DNA of 64,000 nucleotides. It comes from Paraburkholderia sp. LEh10 (GTDB taxonomy: Bacteria; Pseudomonadota; Gammaproteobacteria; Burkholderiales; Burkholderiaceae). The notes under the pieces are model-generated. The model did no database searches and was not told where the DNA came from. It saw only the letters and a program-made list of their open reading frames with translations. This document shows positions 35,368 to 46,171 of this stretch, piece by piece. Positions within the stretch are counted from its first letter, which is position 1, and every line of letters starts with the position of its first letter. The stretch covers positions 145,329 to 209,328 of the forward strand of contig NZ_JAGIPX010000009.1 in NCBI RefSeq assembly GCF_017814945.1, in the 5' to 3' direction. Position numbers and translations under genes: made by a program.

Positions 35368-36432
35368 ATGTCCAGTTCCACTCGGGCCTTTCTGCTCGGC
35401 CCGCTGCTCAAAGGGGTGTCCCGCTCGTTTTATTTGACGCTGCGCATTCTGCCTGCGGGCATGCGCGACCCGGTCGGCCTTGCGTATCTGCTCGCGCGCG
35501 CCGCGGACACGATCGCCGATACCGCGCTGATTCCGCCCGGGCAGCGCCTCGCGTTGCTGCTCGCGCTGCGCGAGCAGGTCAACGGCGCGACGGACGACGG
35601 CCGGCTTGCACGGCGCCTTGCCGGCGAGGTGGCGGGCCAGCAGACGCAATCGGACGAAAAGGTGCTGCTCGAATCGATTGCACCCGCACTGGACGTGCTG
35701 TCGCAACTGGACGAATCCGACCGCGCGGCCGTGCGCGAAATCGTGACGACGCTGACGACGGGCATGGAGTTCGATTTGCGCACCTTTCCCGATGAGCGTT
35801 CGGGCCGCATCGTCGCGCTGCGCGAATGGGACGAGCTGGACCGCTACACGTATCTGGTGGCGGGCTGCGTCGGCGAGTTCTGGACGAAGATGACGTATGC
35901 GCATCTGCCCGGCACGCTGAAGGACGACGCCGCGACGATGCTCGAGCGCGGCGTGCGTTTCGGCAAGGCACTGCAGATGACCAACGTGCTGCGCGACTGC
36001 GGCAAGGATCTGCGCATCGGGCGCTGCTATCTGCCGTCCGCGATGCTCGATCGCTTCGGGCTGACGCCGCAGGCGTTGCTGGAGCCGGGCGCATCGAAGC
36101 GCGCGCAACCATTGATGCATGAGCTCGTGCGCAAGTCGCTCGGGCATTTTCGCGCGGCGCTCGACTATACGCTCGTGATTCCGCGCTTCTCGCTGCGCTT
36201 GCGGCTCGCATGCGTATGGCCGATCGTGATCGGCCTCGAAACGCTGCTTCTGCTCGTCGACAACGCGCATTGGCTGGAGCCGCAGAAGGTGTCGAAGATC
36301 CGGCGCAATGCGGTGTACGGCATCATCGCGCGCTCGGTGCCCGTCGCGCTGTCGGATGCGCGGCTGCGCGAATGGATCGAACAGCTGATCGGCGATATCG
36401 AAGCGCGGCTCGCCATTGCCCGAAGCACATGA
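35368..36432 (+). CDS. Squalene/phytoene synthase family protein
   Basis: A 354-residue trans-isoprenyl diphosphate head-to-head synthase. Two Asp-rich motifs are present: D-T-I-A-D after L-A-R-A-A, and N-V-L-R-D-C-G-K-D. The intervening R-Y-T-Y-L-V-A-G-C-V-G-E-F-W resembles the signature of squalene synthases. It should join two farnesyl diphosphates, feeding hopanoids or other triterpenes. No other hopanoid gene is adjacent, so pathway membership is inferred. ATG 35368 is chosen for the conserved N-terminus; no strong ribosome site is visible. Confidence 0.88.
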   Translation: MSSSTRAFLLGPLLKGVSRSFYLTLRILPAGMRDPVGLAYLLARAADTIADTALIPPGQRLALLLALREQVNGATDDGRLARRLAGEVAGQQTQSDEKVLLESIAPALDVLSQLDESDRAAVREIVTTLTTGMEFDLRTFPDERSGRIVALREWDELDRYTYLVAGCVGEFWTKMTYAHLPGTLKDDAATMLERGVRFGKALQMTNVLRDCGKDLRIGRCYLPSAMLDRFGLTPQALLEPGASKRAQPLMHELVRKSLGHFRAALDYTLVIPRFSLRLRLACVWPIVIGLETLLLLVDNAHWLEPQKVSKIRRNAVYGIIARSVPVALSDARLREWIEQLIGDIEARLAIARST

Positions 36433-36500
36433 AGCGAACGAAGCGCATGGAGCGCATGAAGCACTTGATGCGCTCGATGCGCTTGAACTCGCCCGGCATC
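36425..36500. repeat. Short degenerate GCGCATGAAGC-type repeats
   Basis: Just before and after the synthase stop codon, variants of GAAGCGCATGGAGCGCATGA recur with a spacing of about 12 bp. They carry multiple in-frame ATGs but no gene. They resemble slippage-derived low-complexity DNA. Confidence 0.5.
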
Positions 36501-36586
36501 ATTCCCGTTTGTTCATACCGCGGTCGAGCGCCTATGATGAACTTCGCACAACCCGCAGCACAGGGCGGCATCGGCCGCAACGGACC

Positions 36587-36925
36587 ATGACCGACATCGT
36601 CAACTGGCACGCTCACGTGTATTTCGATCAGGCGACGCGCGACGCCGCATGGTCGCTGCGCGAGGCCATCGACGCGCGCTTTGGCGGCAGGCTCGAAATG
36701 GGGCGTTTTCACGAGCGCCCCGTCGGTCCGCATCCGATGTGGTCGTACCAGCTCGCGTTCGGCCGCGAGCTGTTCGCGGAGCTGTTCGAATGGCTCGTGC
36801 TGAACCACGGCGCGCTCGATGTCTTCATTCATCCGAACACGGGCAACGCGCTGCGCGATCATCGCGACTCCGCGGCGTGGATCGGGCGTGCTTATCCATT
36901 GAATCTCGCCGCGCTGGGCGGATAG
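36587..36925 (+). CDS. DOPA 4,5-dioxygenase family protein
   Basis: A 112-residue protein with the family pattern H-A-H-V-Y-F near the start, E-M-G-R-F-H-E-R-P-V-G-P-H-P-M-W-S-Y-Q in the middle, and V-L-N-H-G-A-L-D-V-F-I-H-P-N-T-G later. The conserved His residues are the probable metal ligands. Family members open catechol rings (DOPA extradiol cleavage) in fungi and plants; most bacterial members are untested. It is followed by a di-iron MBL protein 59 bp downstream. Confidence 0.87.
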   Translation: MTDIVNWHAHVYFDQATRDAAWSLREAIDARFGGRLEMGRFHERPVGPHPMWSYQLAFGRELFAELFEWLVLNHGALDVFIHPNTGNALRDHRDSAAWIGRAYPLNLAALGG

Positions 36926-36984
36926 GCCGCCTTCGCCGCCCGTGCGCTGCACGAACGCGCGCGCGCCGCGCGGAGGGCTGCGTC

Positions 36985-37713
36985 ATGACGATGACCAATG
37001 CGGTGTCGGGCACCAACGTCCATGAAGTGGCGGACGGCATCTACCGGATCAACACGCCCATCTTCTTTGCGAATGGGGACGGCTTCTCCTTCAACCAGTA
37101 TCTGATCGCCGACGACGCGCCGCTGCTGTTTCACACAGGTCCGCGCAAGATGTTCGCGCTCGTGCGCGAAGCGGTGGCGTCCGTGTTGCCGCCCGAGCGG
37201 CTGCGTCATATTGCGTTTTCGCACGTCGAGGCGGACGAGTGCGGTTCGTTGAACGAATGGCTCGCAATCGCGCCGGATGCGCAGCCGCTGTGCGGATCGA
37301 TTGCCAAGCTCGTCTCCATCGACGATCTCGCCGACCGGCCCGCGCGCGGTCTCGAAGACGGCGAGGCTGTCGAGCTCGGCCGCCACCGGCTGCGCTGGCT
37401 CGCGACGCCGCATGTGCCGCACGCGTGGGAATGCGGGATGTTGATCGACGATACGACGCGCACGCTGCTGTGCGGCGATCTGTTCACGCAAGGCGGCGCC
37501 GATCTGCCCGCGATCACGGATGCGGACATCCTCGGCCCCAGCGAGGCCTTTCGTCGAAGCCTCGACTATTACTCGCACACGCAACACGGCGACATGATGC
37601 TGGAGAGGCTTGCCGCACTCGAACCGCTCACGCTCGCCTGCATGCACGGCAGCGCGTGGCAAGGCGACTGCGCGGCGCTGATCCGCGCGCTGGCGCAATC
37701 GCTGCACGAATGA
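36985..37713 (+). CDS. MBL-fold protein with flavodiiron-type di-iron site
   Basis: A 242-residue MBL-fold protein. The metal motif is S-H-V-E-A-D-E-C-G, i.e. H-x-E-x-D, as in the oxygen/NO-reducing flavodiiron (ROO/FprA) proteins rather than the usual H-x-H-x-D-H. C-G-D-L-F, T-P-H-V-P-H-A-W-E and C-M-H-G-S supply further ligands. There is no flavodoxin domain, so it would need a separate electron partner. It probably senses or reduces O2 or NO, as inference from the motif. It may share a transcript with the dioxygenase-like gene. Confidence 0.85.
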   Translation: MTMTNAVSGTNVHEVADGIYRINTPIFFANGDGFSFNQYLIADDAPLLFHTGPRKMFALVREAVASVLPPERLRHIAFSHVEADECGSLNEWLAIAPDAQPLCGSIAKLVSIDDLADRPARGLEDGEAVELGRHRLRWLATPHVPHAWECGMLIDDTTRTLLCGDLFTQGGADLPAITDADILGPSEAFRRSLDYYSHTQHGDMMLERLAALEPLTLACMHGSAWQGDCAALIRALAQSLHE

Positions 37714-37866
37714 GTGTCCATTGCGTGAGCACTGCGGCGCGCAGGCGACGCGTCGCCGCAGTGCAGCAGGATTTTTTTTCGCCGATGACGTCGATTTCCG
37801 TTGCCGCCGCCCGTCGTCAAGATAAGCGGACATGTCGTCCGCTATGTGCCAGCAAGGACGACGACG

Positions 37867-38520
37867 ATGACCTTGAAGCTCTACGCCCACCCGTTTTCTT
37901 CGTATTGCCAGAAGGCGCTCATCGCGCTGTATGAGAACGGCACGCCGTTCGAGTACCGCAGGCTCGACGAACCCGGCGCGATGGAAGAACTCTGTGCGCG
38001 CTGGCCGATGAAGCGCTTTCCGCTGCTCGTCGACGAAGGCCGCACGATCGCCGAGGCGAGCATCATCATCGAGCATCTGGGGCTCTTTCATCCCGGCCCC
38101 GTGCGGCTCGTGCCGCACGATCCACGCGCCGCGCTCGAAGTGCGCAGCATGGACCGTTTCTTCGACAACTACCTCGCGACGCCGCAGCAGAAAATCGTCT
38201 TCGACACGTTCCGCAGCGAGGGCGAGCACGATACGCGTGGCGTCGCCGACGCGCGCACGCAGCTCGAAACCTCGTACGCGTGGCTCGACAACGTGATGAA
38301 AGACCGCGAGTGGGCGGCGGGCGACGGCTTCAGCCTCGCCGACTGCGCCGCCGCACCGTTCCTGTTCTACGCGGACTGGACGCACGGGATCGACCCGCAG
38401 TTCGAACATGTGCTCGCGTACCGCAGGCGTCTTTTGAAGCGGCCATCGTTCGCGCGCGCCGTCGATGAAGCGCGGCCGTACCGGCACCTGTTTCCGCTCG
38501 GCGCGCCGGATCGCGACTGA
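37867..38520 (+). CDS. Glutathione S-transferase
   Basis: A 217-residue GST. The N-terminal thioredoxin-like domain starts L-K-L-Y-A-H-P-F-S-S-Y-C-Q-K and has the cis-Pro region R-F-P-L-L-V-D and E-A-S-I-I-I-E-H. The C-terminal helical domain includes A-A-G-D-G-F-S-L-A-D-C-A-A-A-P. The Ser/Cys near the start can activate glutathione. The substrate is unknown. Confidence 0.9.
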   Translation: MTLKLYAHPFSSYCQKALIALYENGTPFEYRRLDEPGAMEELCARWPMKRFPLLVDEGRTIAEASIIIEHLGLFHPGPVRLVPHDPRAALEVRSMDRFFDNYLATPQQKIVFDTFRSEGEHDTRGVADARTQLETSYAWLDNVMKDREWAAGDGFSLADCAAAPFLFYADWTHGIDPQFEHVLAYRRRLLKRPSFARAVDEARPYRHLFPLGAPDRD

Positions 38521-38614
38521 GCGTCCACGACCGTTTTCAGCGGCCGCCCCGGCGTCGCGAGAATGGCGCGGCGCCGGGCACCCTGTTCCGAAGGCTCTTC
38601 AATGGAGGCCGATC

Positions 38615-39325
38615 ATGTCTTCTGCTTCTTCCCTCATGCCCGCCGCCGAACTCGCAACGCGCAACGGCAGGCATTTTCCGAACGAAAGCGTCGAGTACCG
38701 GCGCGCGCGGGACGCGCTGCTCGCCGAGGAAATCGAGCTGCGCCGCCATATCGAGCGCGTTGCCGAGCAGCGCCGCGCGCTCCCGCAGGGCGGCGAAGTG
38801 ACGGGCGACTACCGTTTCGCTGGCGAAGCGGGTCCTGTCGATTTCGCCGGGCTGTTCGGCGACAAGGACACGCTCGTCATTTATAGCTATATGTTCGGGC
38901 CGCAGCGCGAGCGGCCGTGTCCCATGTGCACGTCGTTACTGAGCGCGTGGGACGGCGAAGCGCGCGACATCGGGCAACGCATCGCGCTCGCCGTGGTCGC
39001 GCGCTCGCCGATCGAACGGCTCGTTGCGTTCAAAAAGGAGCGCGGCTGGCGAGACCTGAAGCTGTATTCGGACGTCAACGGCGAGTACAGCCGCGACTTC
39101 GGCGCGATCGGCGAAGACGGCGGCGACGAGCCGGCATTCCAGGTGTTCACGCGCCGCGACGGCACGATCCGGCATTTCTACGCAGCGGAGATGGGCTTTC
39201 AGACGGCCGACCCAGGGCAGGACCCGCGCGGCGCGCCCGATCTGATGCCGATGTGGACGATCTTCGACATGACGCCCGAGGGGCGCGATCCGCATTGGTA
39301 TCCGAAGCTCGATTACACGCGCTGA
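38615..39325 (+). CDS. DUF899 thioredoxin-like protein
   Basis: A 236-residue protein. The family signature is visible: E-Y-R-R-A-R-D-A-L-L-A-E-E-I-E-L-R-R near the start, then S-Y-M-F-G-P with C-P-M-C-T-S-L-L-S-A-W-D-G, and the end P-H-W-Y-P-K-L-D-Y. The C-P-M-C pair suggests redox activity in a thioredoxin-like fold. Function is not established. Confidence 0.87.
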   Translation: MSSASSLMPAAELATRNGRHFPNESVEYRRARDALLAEEIELRRHIERVAEQRRALPQGGEVTGDYRFAGEAGPVDFAGLFGDKDTLVIYSYMFGPQRERPCPMCTSLLSAWDGEARDIGQRIALAVVARSPIERLVAFKKERGWRDLKLYSDVNGEYSRDFGAIGEDGGDEPAFQVFTRRDGTIRHFYAAEMGFQTADPGQDPRGAPDLMPMWTIFDMTPEGRDPHWYPKLDYTR

Positions 39326-39478
39326 CGTGCGTGCGCGAGGGTTGGGCGCGGGCGGTGTCGTGCGTGTCGGGTATGCGCTGCTGTGGGGCACGCGCGCGCA
39401 GCCTGACCGCGTGCGCTCAGGCCGCGTGAGCGCGGCGCGCTGTTGGTGTTGCCGTGGGTCGGCGTGTCGCTGCGCGAC

Positions 39479-39844
39479 TCAGTCCGCGAGGCGCTTGTCG
39501 GCGAGCGCGCGTTCGCAATCGCCGAATACGGCCAGCACGAGCCGGGCTTGTGCGTCGAGTTCGTCGGTGTCGAGAATTTCCTCGACGGCGTCGCGTGCCC
39601 AATCCGCTTCGACGAACGACGCGTGCCGCTGCGCGATGTCGAGCGCGATTGCCGACAGCTTCGCGACGCACAGCCAGTCCGCGGTTCGGTTATGCCGGTC
39701 GAGCCACTTGTGCGCGGCCTCCACGTGGAAGGACGGCGTGGGCCAGGCCTCGTTCAGATACCAGGCCCCGAGGCTTCCGCAGGTGAGCCAGCACAGCAGC
39801 TCGACCCGGTCGCGTTGGTTCAGAAGATGGCGTACATCACTCAT
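39479..39844 (-). CDS. Hypothetical soluble protein
   Basis: A 121-residue protein starting M-S-D-V-R-H-L-L-N-Q-R-D-R-V, rich in Ala, Leu, Asp and Trp, with no signal peptide or membrane segment. I do not recognise a family. The longer frame to 39892 adds a non-conserved-looking stretch, so I prefer ATG 39844. It is transcribed convergently with the DUF899 gene. Confidence 0.6.
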   Translation of the reverse strand: MSDVRHLLNQRDRVELLCWLTCGSLGAWYLNEAWPTPSFHVEAAHKWLDRHNRTADWLCVAKLSAIALDIAQRHASFVEADWARDAVEEILDTDELDAQARLVLAVFGDCERALADKRLAD

Positions 39845-40045
39845 GGCGACGCTCGCAAAGGTTACGGATAGGACGTAAGTTCCGCGTAGCAAAGCTCAAA
39901 CCCGTGTGTACGACAATAACACGAGGTTGTGCCATGCACGACAGGGTTTAACCGGATGCGGGCGCATCGCGTCATATCGAGCGTGCGATGGCGGGCGGTC
40001 GCAAGCGCCGGGCGGCGCTGACGGGCGCGATGCGGCGGCGCGCGT

Positions 40046-41263
40046 TCAGCGTGTGCAGGCGCCGCGCGTGGCGGCCATCTTCGCGGCGGCGGTATTGCCG
40101 GATGTCTTGGCGGGTGGATGGCTGGATTTATCGCTGGCAGTTTGGGCCGGCGCGTCGAGCAGGATCGTCTGGCCGTGGCGCAGGACCGTGAACGCGTCGT
40201 CGGGCAGGTTGGCGGCGCGGGCCGCTTCGGCGAGTTTTTGCGGCGGTTCGTCGAGCGGCTCGTCCGTCAGTTCGAACGTGCCCCAGTGAATGCCGATCGC
40301 TTTTTTCGCGTGCACGTCCTCGAATATCTGCACGGCCTGCTGCGGGTCCACGTGCGGCGGCCCCATGAACCAGCGCGGCTCATATCCGCCGATCGGAATC
40401 AGCGCGAGATCGAAGCAGCCGAACGCCGCGCCGATCCGCTTGAAGTCGTCCGAGTAGCCGGTGTCGCCCGCGAAGTAGACGGCATACGGATGCCGGGCGC
40501 CCGCGGGCGTCTTCACGACCCAGCCGCCCCAGAGCGTCTCGTTGCGGTCGGCGAGGCTGCGCGCGGACCAGTGCGTCGCGGGCACGAACCAGATGTCGAG
40601 CCCCGCCGCGCGCGTTTGGTCGCCCCAGTCGAGTTCCTGCGCGTTCGTGATGCCTTTGTTCGCGAGCCAGTCCTTGATGCCGAGTGGCACGAGAAAGACC
40701 GGCGGCCCGCCCGGCTGTGCGTTGAGCGCCTGCACGCTCGCCGTGTCCAGATGGTCGTAGTGGTTGTGCGAAATCAGCACGACGTCGATGTGCGGCAACT
40801 GATCGGGCGTGAGGGCGGGCGGCATGCGCCGCTTCGGGCCGGCGAACGCGACGGGCGACGCGCGCCCGGAAAAGACCGGGTCGGTCAGGATGTTGACGCC
40901 GCCAATCTGCAGCAACGTGCTGGCGTGGCCGATCCACGTCATCGCGTTTTCGCTGCGGTTCGCGCTGATCCAGCCGACGTCCGGGTGATCGACGGGAAAC
41001 GCGTAGCCGTTCGCGGGCGGCGGCGGCAGACCGTGGATCAGACGGTTCCAGCGCCATTTCAGGAACGATCCGCGCACGAGCGGCCCATCGTCGTTTTCGA
41101 ATCCGCTGTCGGCGCGCGGGGCGTGGTGAATGCCGCTCGCGGCGAGCCGCTCGGGCGTCGGATCGTTCTGCTGCGCGCTGGCGCCGCAGCTTGCCGCCGT
41201 GGCGCTGATGGCGAGAGCGGCGAGCAGTAAGCGGACACGCAACGGAAGTGGCATCGAGAGCAA
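40046..41263 (-). CDS. Exported MBL-fold hydrolase (UlaG/NAPE-PLD-like)
   Basis: A 405-residue protein with an N-terminal signal (ending near A-T-A-A-S-C-G; the Cys hints at a weak lipobox). The MBL core has W-I-G-H-A-S-T-L-L, T-D-P-V-F-S, I-S-H-N-H-Y-D-H-L-D and F-A-G-D-T-G-Y, the same order as the cytoplasmic protein at 1412. It probably hydrolyses a phosphodiester or lactone in the envelope. The C-terminal 40 residues are Ala/Thr/Lys-rich. A Met at residue 4 is an alternative start. Confidence 0.88.
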   Translation of the reverse strand: MLSMPLPLRVRLLLAALAISATAASCGASAQQNDPTPERLAASGIHHAPRADSGFENDDGPLVRGSFLKWRWNRLIHGLPPPPANGYAFPVDHPDVGWISANRSENAMTWIGHASTLLQIGGVNILTDPVFSGRASPVAFAGPKRRMPPALTPDQLPHIDVVLISHNHYDHLDTASVQALNAQPGGPPVFLVPLGIKDWLANKGITNAQELDWGDQTRAAGLDIWFVPATHWSARSLADRNETLWGGWVVKTPAGARHPYAVYFAGDTGYSDDFKRIGAAFGCFDLALIPIGGYEPRWFMGPPHVDPQQAVQIFEDVHAKKAIGIHWGTFELTDEPLDEPPQKLAEAARAANLPDDAFTVLRHGQTILLDAPAQTASDKSSHPPAKTSGNTAAAKMAATRGACTR

Positions 41264-41650
41264 AATGAGAGTCGGGACGTCAGCAAAGCGTACAGCGAGC
41301 GGTGTGTCCGTGCAGTCTGGGCGCAGCGCCGGCAGCCGGGTTCATCGTCGCGCCATGTGCCGCGCGCAATGTCGAATCGCGCGCGGCAGTGTTCAACGGT
41401 CGCGCCCGGATCGAGCCGCGTGCAGGAAAAATTGTGCGTGCAGTGAAACAGACAGATGAAATGAAGTGCGTTCTCGCCGAATAAAGGTCGCCTAAAGCAG
41501 CCCGCTTCCTGCAATTTTTTGCCTCGAAGCCCATTCGACCGGCCCGTTTCGAACCGTCAAAAAGCAAAATAAGGCAAAATTCGGGGCATTCGCGTCGGCC
41601 GTGGCGCCGCCGGCGGCATTTCCCAACCTTTCTCGACCAAGAGCAAAGCG
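41264..41650. promoter_or_regulatory. Intergenic region before icd, with a 10-bp direct repeat
   Basis: The 387-bp gap separates the divergent MBL and icd genes. Two copies of GCAAAAT (41564-41570 and 41574-41580) lie 10 bp apart, about 70 bp upstream of the icd start, in an AT-rich patch that is likely promoter. No gene or hairpin is evident in the remainder. Confidence 0.4.
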
Positions 41651-43894
<2,244 letters not shown>

Positions 43895-43920
43895 CCCTGA
43901 ACGCCGTGGCGCAGTAAGCG

Positions 43921-43951
43921 AAGCCCGCGCATTTCGATGCGCGGGCTTTTT
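43921..43951 (+). terminator. Rho-independent terminator of icd
   Basis: A near-perfect 12-bp stem (43921-43932 with 43937-43948) closes a TTCG tetraloop and runs straight into five T residues. It begins 27 bp past the stop codon. Confidence 0.95.
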
Positions 43952-43984
43952 CAATGGGCCGATGGATTGCCGTCGAACGAACGC

Positions 43985-45238
43985 GTGAACACCACTCACA
44001 ATCGCATGCGCGCCCAGCATCAGGCGTTCTTCGCGTCGCTCTTTTTCTCGCGGCTCGCTGACCAGATTCTGCTTTTCCTCGTCCCGCTCGTCGTGTTTCA
44101 GACCACGCAAAAGGCGACGTCGTCCGGCATCGCGTTCTTTATCGAGGCTTTCCCGCGCTATATCGTGTTCCCCGTGTGCGGCGCGCTGTGCGATCGGATG
44201 TCGCCCGTCACGGTGTTGCGCGCGAGTCAGCGTTATCGCGCGCTCGCCTGCGCGGCCGGGATGGCGGGCTTTGCCGCACTCGGCGGGATCGGCTGGCTGA
44301 TCGCGCTGTCCGCCGTGTGCGGCGCGCTGACGAGCCAGGGGCTCGTCGCGCGCGAAGTGCTGTTGCCGCAGAGCTTCGTGTCGGAGCGCTTCGAAAAGGT
44401 GCTGTCGTATGCGCAGATCGCCGACCAGGTCGGCGTCGTGCTCGGGCCGATGCTCGCCGGTTTGCTGCTCGGCTGGTGGCGCTGGGAGATCGTCGTCGGC
44501 GTCGCGGCGCTGCTGTTTTTTGCCGCCGACGGCGCGACGCTGCTCTGGCAGCGCGCGAGCCGCTTCGAATGGACGATGCGCGGACACGAGCCGGTGAACT
44601 GGCTCGCGCCCGTGAAGACGGCGCTTGCGCATGTCGCGCGTCTGCCGGGCCTCGGCAGGCTGGTCGCGCTCGCCGCCGCGGAAAATCTGGTGATCGGCGT
44701 GACGCTCGCCACGTCGGCCGCGATGGTGACGGGACTGCATGGCCGGCGGGATGCGTTCTATGCGTGCGTGCAAACGGCGGGCGCGATAGCGACGATCGCG
44801 ATTCTGCTCGTGATCGCCAGAGTGCGGATTGCGCGCAACGCATTGGGGCTCGTGTCGTTTGTCGCGATCTTCGCGGGTGGGCTGATCGCGGGTCTGAGCC
44901 CGTCCGTGTGGGGCTATGTCGCGGGCTTCCTGCTGATCGTCGGCTTCGACAAGATGTTCAGCATCTACATCCGCAGCGTGCGCCAGGCGATCATTCCCGC
45001 CGGGGATTACGGCAAGACGCTCGGCGTCGTCATCATGCTCAACAACCTGACGCAGCCGCTCGCGGGGCTGCTGGTCGGGCTGTTTTCGGGCAATGGGCGC
45101 ATCGGCGCGGTGGTCGTCGCGATTTCGCTCGGCATGGGCGCGCTCGGGGCCGTGGCCGTACTGGCGAGCGGGCTTCGCCGAAGCGGTGCGCCGCGCGTCG
45201 CGCGGTTGGGCGACCGCTCGCCGGACAGCGTCGAATGA
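43985..45238 (+). CDS. MFS transporter
   Basis: A roughly 417-residue membrane protein with about 10-12 hydrophobic segments. G-A-L-C-D-R-M-S-P after the second segment matches the MFS motif A loop. Its type is close to MFS permeases of the 3-TM-start, enterobactin-exporter-like group. The substrate is unknown. The start is uncertain: GTG 43985 is taken because an earlier frame start (43937) lies inside the icd terminator; ATG 44006 is the alternative. Confidence 0.85.
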   Translation: MNTTHNRMRAQHQAFFASLFFSRLADQILLFLVPLVVFQTTQKATSSGIAFFIEAFPRYIVFPVCGALCDRMSPVTVLRASQRYRALACAAGMAGFAALGGIGWLIALSAVCGALTSQGLVAREVLLPQSFVSERFEKVLSYAQIADQVGVVLGPMLAGLLLGWWRWEIVVGVAALLFFAADGATLLWQRASRFEWTMRGHEPVNWLAPVKTALAHVARLPGLGRLVALAAAENLVIGVTLATSAAMVTGLHGRRDAFYACVQTAGAIATIAILLVIARVRIARNALGLVSFVAIFAGGLIAGLSPSVWGYVAGFLLIVGFDKMFSIYIRSVRQAIIPAGDYGKTLGVVIMLNNLTQPLAGLLVGLFSGNGRIGAVVVAISLGMGALGAVAVLASGLRRSGAPRVARLGDRSPDSVE

Positions 45239-45284
45239 CGTTGGCACAATGAACCGTTCGCCACCGGCGAGGAGCGGGATCGAC

Positions 45285-46154
45285 ATGGAACGGGACGACG
45301 ACCTGCAGCACTTCGAAGCGCATGGCGCCGCGCCGCTTCCCGAAGCGGACGAAGAGGGCTTCGTGGACAACGAGGGCGCGCGCATCGCGTGGTCCGTTTA
45401 TGGCGCGCGCCAGCCCGCGATGGGCCAGCCCGTGATGGGCCAGCCCACTATGGGCCAGCCCACTATGGGCCAGCCCGTCGTACTGCTGCATGGCGGCCTC
45501 GGACATCGCGGCAACTGGGGCTATCAGGTGCCCGCGCTCGTTGCCGCGGGCTACGGAGCGATCCTGATCGACAGCCGCGGACACGGCCGCAGCACGCGCG
45601 ACACTCGCCCCTACAGCTACGACCTGATGGCCTCCGACGTCCTCGCCGTGCTCGATGCGCTTCATGTGCAACGGGCCGCGTTCGTGGGCTGGAGCGATGG
45701 CGCGTGCACCGCGTTGATCCTTGGCCGGCGCGTGCCCGAACGCGTCGCCGGCGTGTTCTTTTTCGCGTGCAACATGGACCCCGGCGGCGCAAAGGCATTC
45801 GTGCCGACGCCCGTGATCGACGCGTGCTTCAGGCGGCATCGCGACGACTACCAGGCGCTCTCTTCAACGCCCGGCGATTTCGACGCGTTCGTCGCCGCCG
45901 TCAGCGAGATGCAGCGCACGCAGCCCACCTACACCGCCGATGATCTCGCGCAGATCGTTGTGCGCGTCACCGTGGCGATCGGCGAGCACGACGAGTTCAT
46001 CAAGCGCGAACACGCCGACTATCTCGCGCGAACCATCCCGGACGCCGAACTGATCGTCTTGCCGAACGTCAGCCATTTCGCGCCGCTGCAAAGGCCGGCG
46101 CTGTTCAACGGCGTGATCGAGCGGTTCGTCGGGACCCTCTTTGAAGCGGGGTAG
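45285..46154 (+). CDS. Alpha/beta hydrolase with an inserted MGQP repeat
   Basis: A 289-residue alpha/beta-hydrolase. The oxyanion loop is V-V-L-L-H-G-G-L-G-H, the nucleophile elbow G-W-S-D-G (Ser), and the late His is in V-S-H-F-A-P. Immediately before the oxyanion strand is an insert of four 5-residue units (A/V/T-M-G-Q-P) encoded by a 15-bp tandem repeat at 45417-45476. The insert keeps the frame and should lengthen a surface loop. The substrate is unknown. ATG 45285 follows GGCGAGGAG at moderate distance. Confidence 0.87.
   Translation: MERDDDLQHFEAHGAAPLPEADEEGFVDNEGARIAWSVYGARQPAMGQPVMGQPTMGQPTMGQPVVLLHGGLGHRGNWGYQVPALVAAGYGAILIDSRGHGRSTRDTRPYSYDLMASDVLAVLDALHVQRAAFVGWSDGACTALILGRRVPERVAGVFFFACNMDPGGAKAFVPTPVIDACFRRHRDDYQALSSTPGDFDAFVAAVSEMQRTQPTYTADDLAQIVVRVTVAIGEHDEFIKREHADYLARTIPDAELIVLPNVSHFAPLQRPALFNGVIERFVGTLFEAG
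45417..45476 (+). repeat. 15-bp in-frame tandem repeat, four copies
   Basis: Units GCGATGGGCCAGCCC, GTGATGGGCCAGCCC and two of ACTATGGGCCAGCCC follow each other without gaps. The 12 bases ATGGGCCAGCCC are identical in all four. Length is a multiple of three, so copy changes would alter loop length without a frameshift. Confidence 0.9.
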
Positions 46155-46171
46155 CGCGCGCCTGTATGCGC

